Source: Neotamlana sedimentorum (GTDB taxonomy: Bacteria; Bacteroidota; Bacteroidia; Flavobacteriales; Flavobacteriaceae). From it: a stretch of DNA of 64,000 bases. This document shows positions 1 to 7,627 of the stretch, piece after piece. A program made the translations under genes and the position numbers. The notes under the pieces were generated by a model. That model ran no database searches, was not told the DNA's origin, and saw only the letters and a program-made list of their open reading frames with translations. The DNA lies in the NCBI RefSeq assembly GCF_000943565.1, contig NZ_JTDW01000002.1:310001-374000 (forward strand), in the 5' to 3' direction. Within the stretch, counting starts at the first letter, position 1; each line of letters opens with the position of its first letter.

Positions 1-1
1 T

Positions 2-145
2 AATAAAACCTACGATGTTATTGTTCATTGCGTATCGCATAGTGATTTTTTAAATCTGAATTTTTTAGAAATAAGAACCGAAAATTCGGTGTTTTACGAC
101 GTAAAAGGCACTTTAGATGTTAATTTAATTGACAAACGACTTTAA
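2..145 (+). CDS. nucleotide-sugar dehydrogenase, C-terminal end (partial)
   Basis: Open frame entering from the left edge and ending in TAA at 143-145; 47 residues are visible. The segment DVIVHCVSHSDF followed by a short tail with VFYDVKG is characteristic of the C-terminal domain of the UDP-N-acetyl-galactosaminuronate/mannosaminuronate dehydrogenase family (TviB/WbpO/VipA-like). These enzymes oxidise C6 of a UDP-HexNAc with two NAD+. It ends 2 bases before a WbpP-like 4-epimerase, so the pair probably makes UDP-GalNAcA from UDP-GlcNAc for the surface glycan. The catalytic Cys and Rossmann domains lie outside the window, so substrate is inferred from the neighbour only. Confidence 0.75.
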   Translation, partial: NKTYDVIVHCVSHSDFLNLNFLEIRTENSVFYDVKGTLDVNLIDKRL

Positions 146-147
146 AT

Positions 148-1131
148 ATGTACGAAAATAAATATCACGACCAAGATTTAAGTCAATATTCCTTTTTGGT
201 AACGGGTGGCGCAGGGTTTATTGGATCTAATCTCGTAGAATATTTGTTAAAGTATAATGCAAAACAAGTGGTTATTTTAGATAATCTTGAAACAGGATTA
301 CTAAGTAATATTGAGCATTTTATTAAACAGGAAAATTGTACGTTTATTGAAGGCGATATTTGCGATTTAGAAACCTGCCAAAAAGCCGTAGAAGGTGTCG
401 ATTTTATTTTACATCAAGCGGCATTAGGTTCGGTGCCACGTTCAATAAAAAACCCGATAAAAACAAACGAGGTAAACGTAACGGGTTTTCTAAACATGTT
501 AATGGCAGCAATAGCATCACCTACATTAATTAAAATGGTTTATGCAGCCTCTTCTAGCACCTATGGCGATCATCCAGATTTACCTAAAGTTGAAGATAAA
601 ATTGGTAACCCTTTATCACCTTATGCCGTTACAAAATACATTAACGAGTTGTATGCCAACGTTTTTAATAAAACCTACGACCTACAAATTGCAGGTTTGC
701 GCTATTTTAATGTTTTTGGGCCAAAACAACAGCCCAATGGTGCTTATGCGGCTGTAATTCCGTTGTTTTTTAAAGGGGCAATAAATAATTCCGAAGTAAA
801 AATAAATGGTGATGGTGAGCAAACCAGAGATTTTACTTATATCGAAAATGTAGTTCAGGCCAATATAAAAGCACTTTTTGCCGAAGTAGATAAACACGAA
901 GTTTACAATGTAGCTTTTGGTGAAAGAATAAGCATAAACAAGCTATGGGAAACTATTAAAGCGTTTACCAATTCGCAAGCTAGTGCAGAGTATGGACCAA
1001 CTAGAGTAGGTGATGTAAAAAACTCTTTAGCTAATATCGAAAAAGCAAAAAATCAATTGCAATACAATCCTCTATTTAACTTACAAGAAGGCTTACAACA
1101 AGCCTTAAAATGGTATTTAGCAAATAATTAA
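148..1131 (+). CDS. UDP-N-acetylglucosamine 4-epimerase-like SDR (WbpP/TviC type)
   Basis: 327-residue extended short-chain dehydrogenase/reductase. The NAD-binding TGGAGFIG motif is at residues 19-26 and the catalytic pair at Y159xxxK163 (SPYAVTK), with SSSTYGD before it supplying the Ser/Thr. The N-terminal extension before the Rossmann fold, the YFNVFGP and QTRDFTYI segments and the length fit UDP-GlcNAc/UDP-GlcNAcA C4-epimerases such as WbpP and TviC. It starts 2 bases after the dehydrogenase tail and is probably co-transcribed with it, giving UDP-GalNAc or UDP-GalNAcA. It is followed by 104 non-coding bases carrying the promoter of the sulfate-activation operon. UDP-glucose 4-epimerase (GalE) is a less likely alternative. 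Confidence 0.85.
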   Translation: MYENKYHDQDLSQYSFLVTGGAGFIGSNLVEYLLKYNAKQVVILDNLETGLLSNIEHFIKQENCTFIEGDICDLETCQKAVEGVDFILHQAALGSVPRSIKNPIKTNEVNVTGFLNMLMAAIASPTLIKMVYAASSSTYGDHPDLPKVEDKIGNPLSPYAVTKYINELYANVFNKTYDLQIAGLRYFNVFGPKQQPNGAYAAVIPLFFKGAINNSEVKINGDGEQTRDFTYIENVVQANIKALFAEVDKHEVYNVAFGERISINKLWETIKAFTNSQASAEYGPTRVGDVKNSLANIEKAKNQLQYNPLFNLQEGLQQALKWYLANN

Positions 1132-1142
1132 TCTATAAAAAA

Positions 1143-1172
1143 TTGGAATAAACCGCAATTATTCTATTTTTG
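1143..1172 (+). promoter_or_regulatory. promoter of the cysQ operon
   Basis: TTG at 1143-1145, a 19-base spacer, then TATTTTTG at 1165-1172. This matches the Bacteroidota housekeeping promoter form (TTG, about 19 bases, TAnnTTTG). It lies 63 bases upstream of the cysQ ATG, leaving a leader that contains the palindrome at 1186-1202. Confidence 0.65.
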
Positions 1173-1185
1173 TAAAAAATTAAAC

Positions 1186-1202
1186 CCTATTAAATTGGTA
1201 GG
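1186..1202. promoter_or_regulatory. imperfect 17-bp palindrome, candidate operator of the sulfate-activation operon
   Basis: CCTATTAAATTGGTAGG: six of eight base pairs match around a central A, and the two mismatches are T/G, so the RNA could also pair by wobble. It begins 14 bases after the -7 element, a position suited to a blocking repressor. Its size and AT core resemble sites of Rrf2-type sulfur or iron-sulfur regulators, but that link is inference; no regulator gene is in the window. Confidence 0.35.
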
Positions 1203-1235
1203 AAAAATAGAAATTACATATTAAAGCAAATTTTT

Positions 1236-2039
1236 ATGTTACAAAATTTAGTTCTAGCCATTGAAGCTGCTTTATTAGCAGGAGAAGAAATCTTAAAAAT
1301 TTACAATAAAGATTTTAGTATAGAAATTAAAGATGATAAGTCGCCATTAACCGAAGCCGATTTAGCTTCAAACGAAATAATAGTTAAAAAGCTTCAGGAA
1401 ACTAATATTCCAATAATTAGCGAAGAGAATAAAACCATCGATTTCGCAACCAGAAAAACGTGGTCGCAATGCTGGATTGTCGATCCTATTGATGGTACAA
1501 AAGAATTCATTAAAAAAAATGGCGAGTTTACTGTAAATATTGCTTTAGTTGAAAATGGAAATACTAAACTAGGTATTATTTATGTACCAGTTTCAAAGGA
1601 ACTTTATTACACAAACGTAGATCAAACAAAAGCCTATAAAACCATAATTTCAGCTCAAGATTCAGCTATTGATGCTTTGCTTTTTAAGGCTGAAGATGAA
1701 ATTAATAAGGCAGAAGCAAATACTTCAGAAATTAAAGTTGTTGGTAGCCGCTCACATATGAATGACGATACTTTACAATTTGTAGAAAGCTTAAAAACAA
1801 ACGGAAAAGAAGTAGAAATAGTATCGAAAGGGAGTTCGTTAAAATTTTGTTTGGTAGCCGAAGGTAAAGCTCATGTGTATCCAAGATTTGCACCAACCAT
1901 GGAATGGGATACCGCTGCAGGACAAGCCATTTGCGAAGCCGTTGGTTTAGCCGTAATAGACCAAGGAACTAAACAGCCCATGGTTTATAACCGAGAAAAC
2001 TTATTAAACAATTACTTTTTAGTTACAAACAATGGCTAA
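1236..2039 (+). CDS. cysQ: 3'(2'),5'-bisphosphate nucleotidase CysQ
   Basis: 267 residues, the usual CysQ length, in the inositol monophosphatase superfamily. The metal-binding DPIDGTKEF motif is at residues 83-91, an upstream Glu-rich segment (ISEEN) supplies the first metal ligand, and the C-terminal EWDTAAGQAI motif is present. The enzyme hydrolyses 3'-phosphoadenosine 5'-phosphate (PAP) to AMP, removing the product of PAPS use. It is the first gene of an operon and overlaps the next start by 8 bases. With CysC, CysD and CysN downstream, the operon both makes PAPS and clears PAP. Confidence 0.92.
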   Translation: MLQNLVLAIEAALLAGEEILKIYNKDFSIEIKDDKSPLTEADLASNEIIVKKLQETNIPIISEENKTIDFATRKTWSQCWIVDPIDGTKEFIKKNGEFTVNIALVENGNTKLGIIYVPVSKELYYTNVDQTKAYKTIISAQDSAIDALLFKAEDEINKAEANTSEIKVVGSRSHMNDDTLQFVESLKTNGKEVEIVSKGSSLKFCLVAEGKAHVYPRFAPTMEWDTAAGQAICEAVGLAVIDQGTKQPMVYNRENLLNNYFLVTNNG

Positions 2040-2490
2040 AAGTGTATATAAAAGGCATATTGCAAAAGCCATAACCTGGCGTTTGGTTGGTACTATTGAT
2101 ACTATTTTGTTGTCGTGGATAATATCTGGCAACCCATTAACAGGGTTAAAAATTGGAGCCTTTGAGGTGGTAACAAAAATGATTTTGTATTACTGCCACG
2201 AGCAAGTTTGGTTTAAAATAAAAATTGAAGAAAGTAAAAAACGCCATCTGTTTAAAACAATAACTTGGCGTGTTATAGGAACCATTGATACGATGACGAT
2301 AGCTTGGATAGTTTCTGGCAATCCGTTAACCGGATTAAGTATTGGTTTAGCTGAGGTTTTAACAAAAATGGGACTGTATTACTTACATGAAAGAGCTTGG
2401 TATAAAATTGATTTTGGATTAGATAAACGCAGACGATTAAAACGATGGAAAAAAACATCAAAAAACACGAGTACAGAGTCGGGAAATTAG
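2032..2490 (+). CDS. tandem DUF2061 membrane protein in the sulfate-activation operon
   Basis: 152 residues containing two clear copies of the DUF2061 domain at about residues 12-63 and 75-126, offset by 63 residues. Compare ITWRLVGTIDT (14-24) with ITWRVIGTIDT (77-87), and SGNPLTGL in both. Each copy has two hydrophobic segments and ends in an aromatic, His-containing motif (YYCHEQVW, YYLHERAW). The tail is strongly basic. DUF2061 has no settled function. This gene overlaps cysQ by 8 bases and cysC by 46 bases, so it is tightly coupled to PAPS metabolism. A membrane role such as sulfate or sulfite handling is possible but unproven. Confidence 0.85.
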   Translation: MAKSVYKRHIAKAITWRLVGTIDTILLSWIISGNPLTGLKIGAFEVVTKMILYYCHEQVWFKIKIEESKKRHLFKTITWRVIGTIDTMTIAWIVSGNPLTGLSIGLAEVLTKMGLYYLHERAWYKIDFGLDKRRRLKRWKKTSKNTSTESGN

Positions 2491-3044
2491 ACCGCCAAAA
2501 ATTAAAAGGACATAATTCCTTTTTAATATTTTTTACTGGTCTTTCTGGCTCGGGAAAATCTACAATTGCAAATGCACTTGAAGAAAAACTTAATAAACTA
2601 AGTGTACACACTTACACGCTCGATGGTGATAATATGCGTTTTGGTTTAAATAAAGATTTAAGTTTTACACCAGAGGATCGTACCGAAAATATTAGACGCA
2701 TTGGTGAAACAGCAAAACTTTTTATCGATGCCGGTGTTGTTACACTAGCGGCATTTGTAGCACCGTACGAAAAAGATAGAAAAAATATAGAAGATACCGT
2801 TAAAACTGATAACTTTGTCGAAGTTTTTGTAAACACGAGTTTAGAAGAATGCGAACGAAGAGACGTAAAAGGCTTGTATAAAAAAGCTAGAGCGGGAGAA
2901 ATAAAGAACATGACAGGTATTTCGGCACCATACGAAGCACCGCAAAACCCAACGGTTGAAGTTTCGCATTTAAACTCTGTAGAAGAATCGGTTGAAATTA
3001 TTTTTCAAGCCATTAAAAATAAATTAGAAATTAAAGAACAATGA
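2445..3044 (+). CDS. cysC: adenylyl-sulfate kinase CysC
   Basis: 199 residues, standard for APS kinase. The P-loop GLSGSGKST lies at residues 32-40, followed by DGDNMRFGLN and the EDRTENIRRIGE segment that binds APS. It phosphorylates adenosine 5'-phosphosulfate at the 3' hydroxyl with ATP to give PAPS. Its ATG lies inside the DUF2061 gene, and its stop overlaps the cysD start as ATGA at 3041-3044, both signs of translational coupling. No PAPS reductase gene is in this operon, so the product may serve sulfation; that is inference. Confidence 0.93.
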   Translation: MEKNIKKHEYRVGKLDRQKLKGHNSFLIFFTGLSGSGKSTIANALEEKLNKLSVHTYTLDGDNMRFGLNKDLSFTPEDRTENIRRIGETAKLFIDAGVVTLAAFVAPYEKDRKNIEDTVKTDNFVEVFVNTSLEECERRDVKGLYKKARAGEIKNMTGISAPYEAPQNPTVEVSHLNSVEESVEIIFQAIKNKLEIKEQ

Positions 3045-3946
3045 GTAAATATTATTTAAACTATTTAGACGAATTAGAATCTGAAGCGATTTTCGTTTTA
3101 AGAGAAGTTTGGGCACAGTTTCAAAACCCAGTAATATTATTTTCAGGAGGGAAAGATTCAATTGTAGTAACCCATTTGGCAAAAAAAGCATTTTATCCTT
3201 CTAAAATACCATTTTCTTTAATGCACGTCGATACAGGACATAATTTCCCTGAAACTATTCAGTTTAGAGACGATTTAATAAAAGAATTAGGCGCAAACTT
3301 AATTGTAGGTTCGGTTCAAGAATCGATTGATGAAGGTCGTGTGGCCGAAGAAAAAGGTAAAAACGCAACCCGTAATGCACTTCAAATAACAACACTTTTA
3401 GATGCAATTGAATCGAACAAGGTTGATTGTGCTATTGGTGGTGGGCGTCGTGATGAAGAAAAAGCACGTGCCAAAGAGCGTTTCTTTTCACACCGTGACG
3501 ATTTTGGACAATGGGACCCGAAAAACCAACGTCCGGAATTATGGAACATTTTTAACGGTAAATATTTTGAAGGTGAGCATTTTAGAGCGTTCCCAATTAG
3601 TAACTGGACCGAAATGGATGTTTGGAATTACATAAAGCGTGAAAACCTTGCAATTCCATCGTTATACTTTGCACATGAGCGCGAAGTGGTTTGGAGACAA
3701 AACTCATGGATACCAAACTCTGAATTTTTAGTATTAGAAGACCACGAGGAAGTTGTTACCAAAAAAATAAGATTTAGAACTTTAGGCGATATCACAATTA
3801 CTGGTGGTATTGAATCTGATGCCGATACGTTAGAAAAAATTGCCGATGAGGTTTCCACCATGCGTCAAACAGAACGTGGTAACCGTAGCGACGATAAGCG
3901 TTCAGAGTCTGCAATGGAAGACCGTAAACGTCAAGGATATTTTTAA
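3041..3946 (+). CDS. cysD: sulfate adenylyltransferase subunit 2 CysD
   Basis: 301 residues, the typical CysD length. It is a PP-loop ATP pyrophosphatase with the SGGKDS motif at residues 35-40, the MHVDTGHNFPET segment, the GGGRRDEEKARAKER segment, and the conserved C-terminal RKRQGYF ending. CysD catalyses adenylation of sulfate to APS and is activated by GTP hydrolysis on CysN, encoded 36 bases downstream. Start ATG overlaps the cysC stop. Confidence 0.95.
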   Translation: MSKYYLNYLDELESEAIFVLREVWAQFQNPVILFSGGKDSIVVTHLAKKAFYPSKIPFSLMHVDTGHNFPETIQFRDDLIKELGANLIVGSVQESIDEGRVAEEKGKNATRNALQITTLLDAIESNKVDCAIGGGRRDEEKARAKERFFSHRDDFGQWDPKNQRPELWNIFNGKYFEGEHFRAFPISNWTEMDVWNYIKRENLAIPSLYFAHEREVVWRQNSWIPNSEFLVLEDHEEVVTKKIRFRTLGDITITGGIESDADTLEKIADEVSTMRQTERGNRSDDKRSESAMEDRKRQGYF

Positions 3947-3982
3947 TCAATCAGTTCTAATCAACAAAAAAGAAAAATTAAC

Positions 3983-5236
3983 ATGTTAGATAATAATCAA
4001 TTATTACGTTTTACAACTGCAGGAAGTGTAGATGATGGAAAAAGTACCTTAATAGGTCGACTGTTATACGATTCTAAATCTATTTTTGAAGATCAAATAG
4101 AATCTATTGAAAAAACAAGTAAACAAAAAGGACACGAAGGGGTAGATTTAGCTTTGTTTACCGATGGTTTGCGTGATGAGCGCGAACAAGGTATCACTAT
4201 CGATGTGGCTTACCGTTATTTTACAACACCAAAACGTAAATTTATTATAGCCGATACACCAGGACATATTCAGTATACTAGAAATATGGTTACAGGAGCT
4301 TCAACAGCAAATGCAGCCTTAATTTTAGTTGATGCACGCCATGGCGTTATTGAACAAACCAGACGTCATGCTTTTATTGCTTCATTATTACAAATTCCAC
4401 ACATAATTGTTTGTGTTAATAAAATGGATTTGGTTGATTTTAGTGAAGAGGCTTATAACAAGGTTTTAGGTCAGTTTGAGGAGTTTTCATCAAAATTATT
4501 GGTAAAAGACGTTCGTTTTATTCCAATGAGTGCTTTATTAGGTGATAACGTAGTAAACCGTAGTGAAAACATGAGCTGGTACCAAGGTGCGCCATTATTA
4601 CACACACTTGAAACGATGCATATTAGTAGCGATGTAAATAAAGTAGATGCACGTTTCCCTGTACAAACCGTTTTAAGGCCACAACGAGAAGGTTTTATCG
4701 ATTATAGAGGTTATGCGGGTAGAATTTCGAGTGGTGTGTTTAGAAAAGGCGATGAGGTTACAGTAATGCCTTCTGGGTTTACAAGTAAAATTAAAACTAT
4801 TGATGCTTTCGATAAAGAACTAGATGAAGCCTTTGCGCCAATGTCTGTTTCTATAACGTTAGAAGACGATATTGATATTAGTCGTGGTGATATGTTGGTG
4901 CGTTCTAACAATAAGCCAGATGCTTCTCAAGATATTGAGGTAATGTTATGTTGGTTAAACAATGCACCATCTAAGCCAAGAGCAAAATATAGTATATTCC
5001 ACACCTCTAATCAACAGAAAGCTATGATTAAAGAGTTGGTTTATAAAATAGATATTAATACCTTGCAACGTAAGGAAGACGAAGCTGAACTAAAAATGAA
5101 CGAAATTGCAAAGGTTAAAATTAGAACAACAAAACCTTTAATGACAGATTCTTACCGTGAAAACCGAACCACAGGAAGTATTATTTTAGTTGATGATGCA
5201 ACTAATGAAACTGTGGCTGCGGGGATGATTGTGTAA
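3983..5236 (+). CDS. cysN: sulfate adenylyltransferase subunit 1 CysN
   Basis: 417 residues, an EF-Tu-like GTPase. G1 motif GSVDDGKS is at 14-21, the switch region is DEREQGITID, G3 DTPGH at 91-95 and G4 NKMD at 146-149; C-terminal beta-barrel domains follow. It is shorter than the proteobacterial protein but has no fused CysC domain, consistent with the separate cysC gene here. It pairs with CysD to form ATP sulfurylase. Twenty-seven bases later the polysaccharide locus begins on the same strand with no terminator visible, so read-through is plausible. Confidence 0.94.
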   Translation: MLDNNQLLRFTTAGSVDDGKSTLIGRLLYDSKSIFEDQIESIEKTSKQKGHEGVDLALFTDGLRDEREQGITIDVAYRYFTTPKRKFIIADTPGHIQYTRNMVTGASTANAALILVDARHGVIEQTRRHAFIASLLQIPHIIVCVNKMDLVDFSEEAYNKVLGQFEEFSSKLLVKDVRFIPMSALLGDNVVNRSENMSWYQGAPLLHTLETMHISSDVNKVDARFPVQTVLRPQREGFIDYRGYAGRISSGVFRKGDEVTVMPSGFTSKIKTIDAFDKELDEAFAPMSVSITLEDDIDISRGDMLVRSNNKPDASQDIEVMLCWLNNAPSKPRAKYSIFHTSNQQKAMIKELVYKIDINTLQRKEDEAELKMNEIAKVKIRTTKPLMTDSYRENRTTGSIILVDDATNETVAAGMIV

Positions 5237-5263
5237 ATAAAAAATTTTTTTAAGAAACAACCT

Positions 5264-6550
5264 TTGAATAAACATTATAAAAACTCTTTTGCACTACTAT
5301 TAAATAAAGCGGTGACAATTGTGTTAACGCTTGCCGTAAGTATTTTATTTGCGAGGTGTTTAGGTAAAGAGCTTTTAGGTAAATTTAATTACGGTTTATC
5401 TATAATTGCCTTTTTAAAACCAATTGTAGATTTTGGTTTAATAGGGATGGTTGTTAAAGAGATTCATCAAGCGCCAAATAATCGCGTAAAAATTCTTCGA
5501 AATGTATTTACTATTAAACTATGCCTTGCATTTATAATTGTTTTAGGAGTTTTTGTTTTTAGTTATTTTTCGAGTTTTGAGTTAAAGTTTTTAATATGTA
5601 TTCTTTCACTTGGTTTAATAAATCAAAGTTTTGCTGTAATTCAATTTTATTTTGAAGCCATAAGTTTAGGTAAAAACAATCTTATTGCGTTTTCAACGGC
5701 CTCAATAATATCTTCAGTTTTAAAAATAATATTTATCCTTAACGGATTTCATATTAATTACATAGCGATATTATTTGTGTTAGATACAACATTGGCTTCT
5801 TTAATTTTTGTTTTAATTTTATACAGAAGGAATAAATCAATTTTTCATGATTTCAAAATTGATTTCAAGTATATTAAATCGATAACTTCAAAATCATATC
5901 TTTTATTACTTTCTTCCTTTGCTAGCATTTTTTATTTAAAAATTGATCAAATAATGCTAAAAATGATGCGGTCCTATGAAGAGGTGGGGGTATATTCCAT
6001 AGCTGCTCAAATATCAGAAGTATGGTATTTTATTCCAGCAACAATTGCTGCTGGATATTTCCCTAAAATACTTGAAACAAAACATTCGTTTAAAGACTTT
6101 AAAATTGAGGTACAAAAACTACTAGATTTTTTATCTTTTTTATCTATTTTAATAGCTGTGATTCTTATGTTTATAGCGACTCCCTTAATAAACTTTTTTT
6201 ATGGTATAGAGTTTAACGAAGCCGCCACTATTTTAAAAATTCATATTTGGGCATCTGTTTTTGTGTTTTCAGGATCTGTTTTTAGTAAGTGGATATTAGC
6301 CGAAGAAAAATATAAATATTCCATTTTCAGACATATTCTAGGAGCGACCTTTAATTTAATACTTAATTTTGTTTTAATTCCAAAGTATGGTGGTATTGGT
6401 GCAGCAATAAGCACGATTATATCTTACGCGGTTGCTCATTTTTTTTCTATACTTTTGCTAAAAAAGGCAAAGTGGTTATTTTTAGCTATGGTTAAATCGT
6501 ATTTAGTTTATTTTAGGTTGCCTATAATTATAAAGAAATTTAAAAGTTAA
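5264..6550 (+). CDS. polysaccharide flippase, Wzx-like (MATE/MOP superfamily)
   Basis: 428 residues with about 12 hydrophobic segments spread over the whole length and short basic loops, as in Wzx lipid-linked oligosaccharide flippases. Supporting segments are the N-terminal SFALLLNKAVTIVLTLAVSI, the KIDQIMLKMM loop and GAAISTIISYAVAH near the C-terminus. It is expected to move undecaprenyl-linked repeat units across the inner membrane. The start is TTG at 5264, with no in-frame ATG near it. It ends immediately before the next ATG at 6551. This is the first gene of the glycan assembly locus. Confidence 0.85.
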   Translation: MNKHYKNSFALLLNKAVTIVLTLAVSILFARCLGKELLGKFNYGLSIIAFLKPIVDFGLIGMVVKEIHQAPNNRVKILRNVFTIKLCLAFIIVLGVFVFSYFSSFELKFLICILSLGLINQSFAVIQFYFEAISLGKNNLIAFSTASIISSVLKIIFILNGFHINYIAILFVLDTTLASLIFVLILYRRNKSIFHDFKIDFKYIKSITSKSYLLLLSSFASIFYLKIDQIMLKMMRSYEEVGVYSIAAQISEVWYFIPATIAAGYFPKILETKHSFKDFKIEVQKLLDFLSFLSILIAVILMFIATPLINFFYGIEFNEAATILKIHIWASVFVFSGSVFSKWILAEEKYKYSIFRHILGATFNLILNFVLIPKYGGIGAAISTIISYAVAHFFSILLLKKAKWLFLAMVKSYLVYFRLPIIIKKFKS

Positions 6551-7627
6551 ATGAAAAATTATTTAAAAAAAATTATACCTAAAAGCATGTTTCTTCTTAT
6601 AAAGAAATATGTTATTTCAGTAAATAGTATAATTTATAAAATTTGTGCTTCGAATAGGTTTTTTTCAGTATTGTATTACGTTTTTTTATCCAGAAGTTTT
6701 TACCGCGAATGTCAGTCAGTAATTTCAGGCAAATCATCTTATTATAGCAGTTTAAAAAATAATAATGACTTTGAATTTTTATTAAGAAGAAACATTCATA
6801 GAATAGAAAAAGGACTTATAATGATTCCTAGACGACCCGTTTTTGCACGTGATTATATAGTTGAAACGGTAGAAGCTTTTAGAGATTTTAGTAATCAACA
6901 AAATAAATCTAATTTAAGTCAAGAGTATTTTTGGTATAAAGATGTTTTAGATGAGTATTTTTTAGCTGTAGATAATTCAGAAAGCACAGTAAAAAAAGCA
7001 AAACTAATTTACAGTCAGAGTAATAATAAGAATGAGAGCAATCAAGTAAAGCGTAAACCTTATGTACGCGATTTCAAAAATAAAATTGCTTACGACGATA
7101 TGTATGAATTATCTAGGCAAAGAAGAAGCGTTAGGTGGTTTGAGCAGCGAAAAGTAGATCGTGATTTACTAGATAAAGCTTTTCTTGTAGCAAATCAATC
7201 TCCTAGCGCCTGTAATAGGCAACCTTTTGAGTTTTTGGTATACGATAATGCAGAAATGGTTAGAAAGATATCCAATTGTTCAATTGGTATGACTGGTTTT
7301 AAAGAAAACGTGCCAGGTATAATTGTATTAAAAGGTAATTTAAATGCTTATTTTTCTGAGAGAGATCGTCATATAATATATATTGATGGGGGTTTAGCAG
7401 CTATGTCTTTTATGTTTGCTCTAGAAACCTTAGGATTAAGTTCATGCCCAATTAATTGGCCAGATGTAGAAAAAAATGAGAAAAAGCTAGCTAATCTTCT
7501 AAGGTTAGAAAAATACGAACGCCCCATTATGTTAATAGCTTATGGATACCCAAATAAGAACGCGTTAGTGCCTTATTCTGAAAAAAAATCACTAAACAAT
7601 ATAAGAAGATATGATAATACAAATTGA
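6551..7627 (+). CDS. nitroreductase-family protein of the polysaccharide locus
   Basis: 358 residues. The C-terminal half is a nitroreductase fold: RRSVRWF at 191-197 and SPSACNRQPF at 217-226 are the usual FMN-contacting segments, and a GLAAMSFMFALETLGL helix follows. The first 180 residues are an extra basic and aromatic-rich extension not found in short nitroreductases. The gene abuts the flippase and overlaps the pyruvyl transferase by 17 bases. Similar nitroreductase genes occur beside pyruvyl transferases in other capsule loci, but the substrate is unknown. A flavin-dependent role in sugar modification is only a guess. Confidence 0.8.
   Translation: MKNYLKKIIPKSMFLLIKKYVISVNSIIYKICASNRFFSVLYYVFLSRSFYRECQSVISGKSSYYSSLKNNNDFEFLLRRNIHRIEKGLIMIPRRPVFARDYIVETVEAFRDFSNQQNKSNLSQEYFWYKDVLDEYFLAVDNSESTVKKAKLIYSQSNNKNESNQVKRKPYVRDFKNKIAYDDMYELSRQRRSVRWFEQRKVDRDLLDKAFLVANQSPSACNRQPFEFLVYDNAEMVRKISNCSIGMTGFKENVPGIIVLKGNLNAYFSERDRHIIYIDGGLAAMSFMFALETLGLSSCPINWPDVEKNEKKLANLLRLEKYERPIMLIAYGYPNKNALVPYSEKKSLNNIRRYDNTN

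Noticed and set aside
1186-1235. SAM-type riboswitch before the cysQ operon
   Set aside because: The leader is only about 55-65 bases and has none of the multi-helix structure of SAM riboswitches; a protein operator is more likely.
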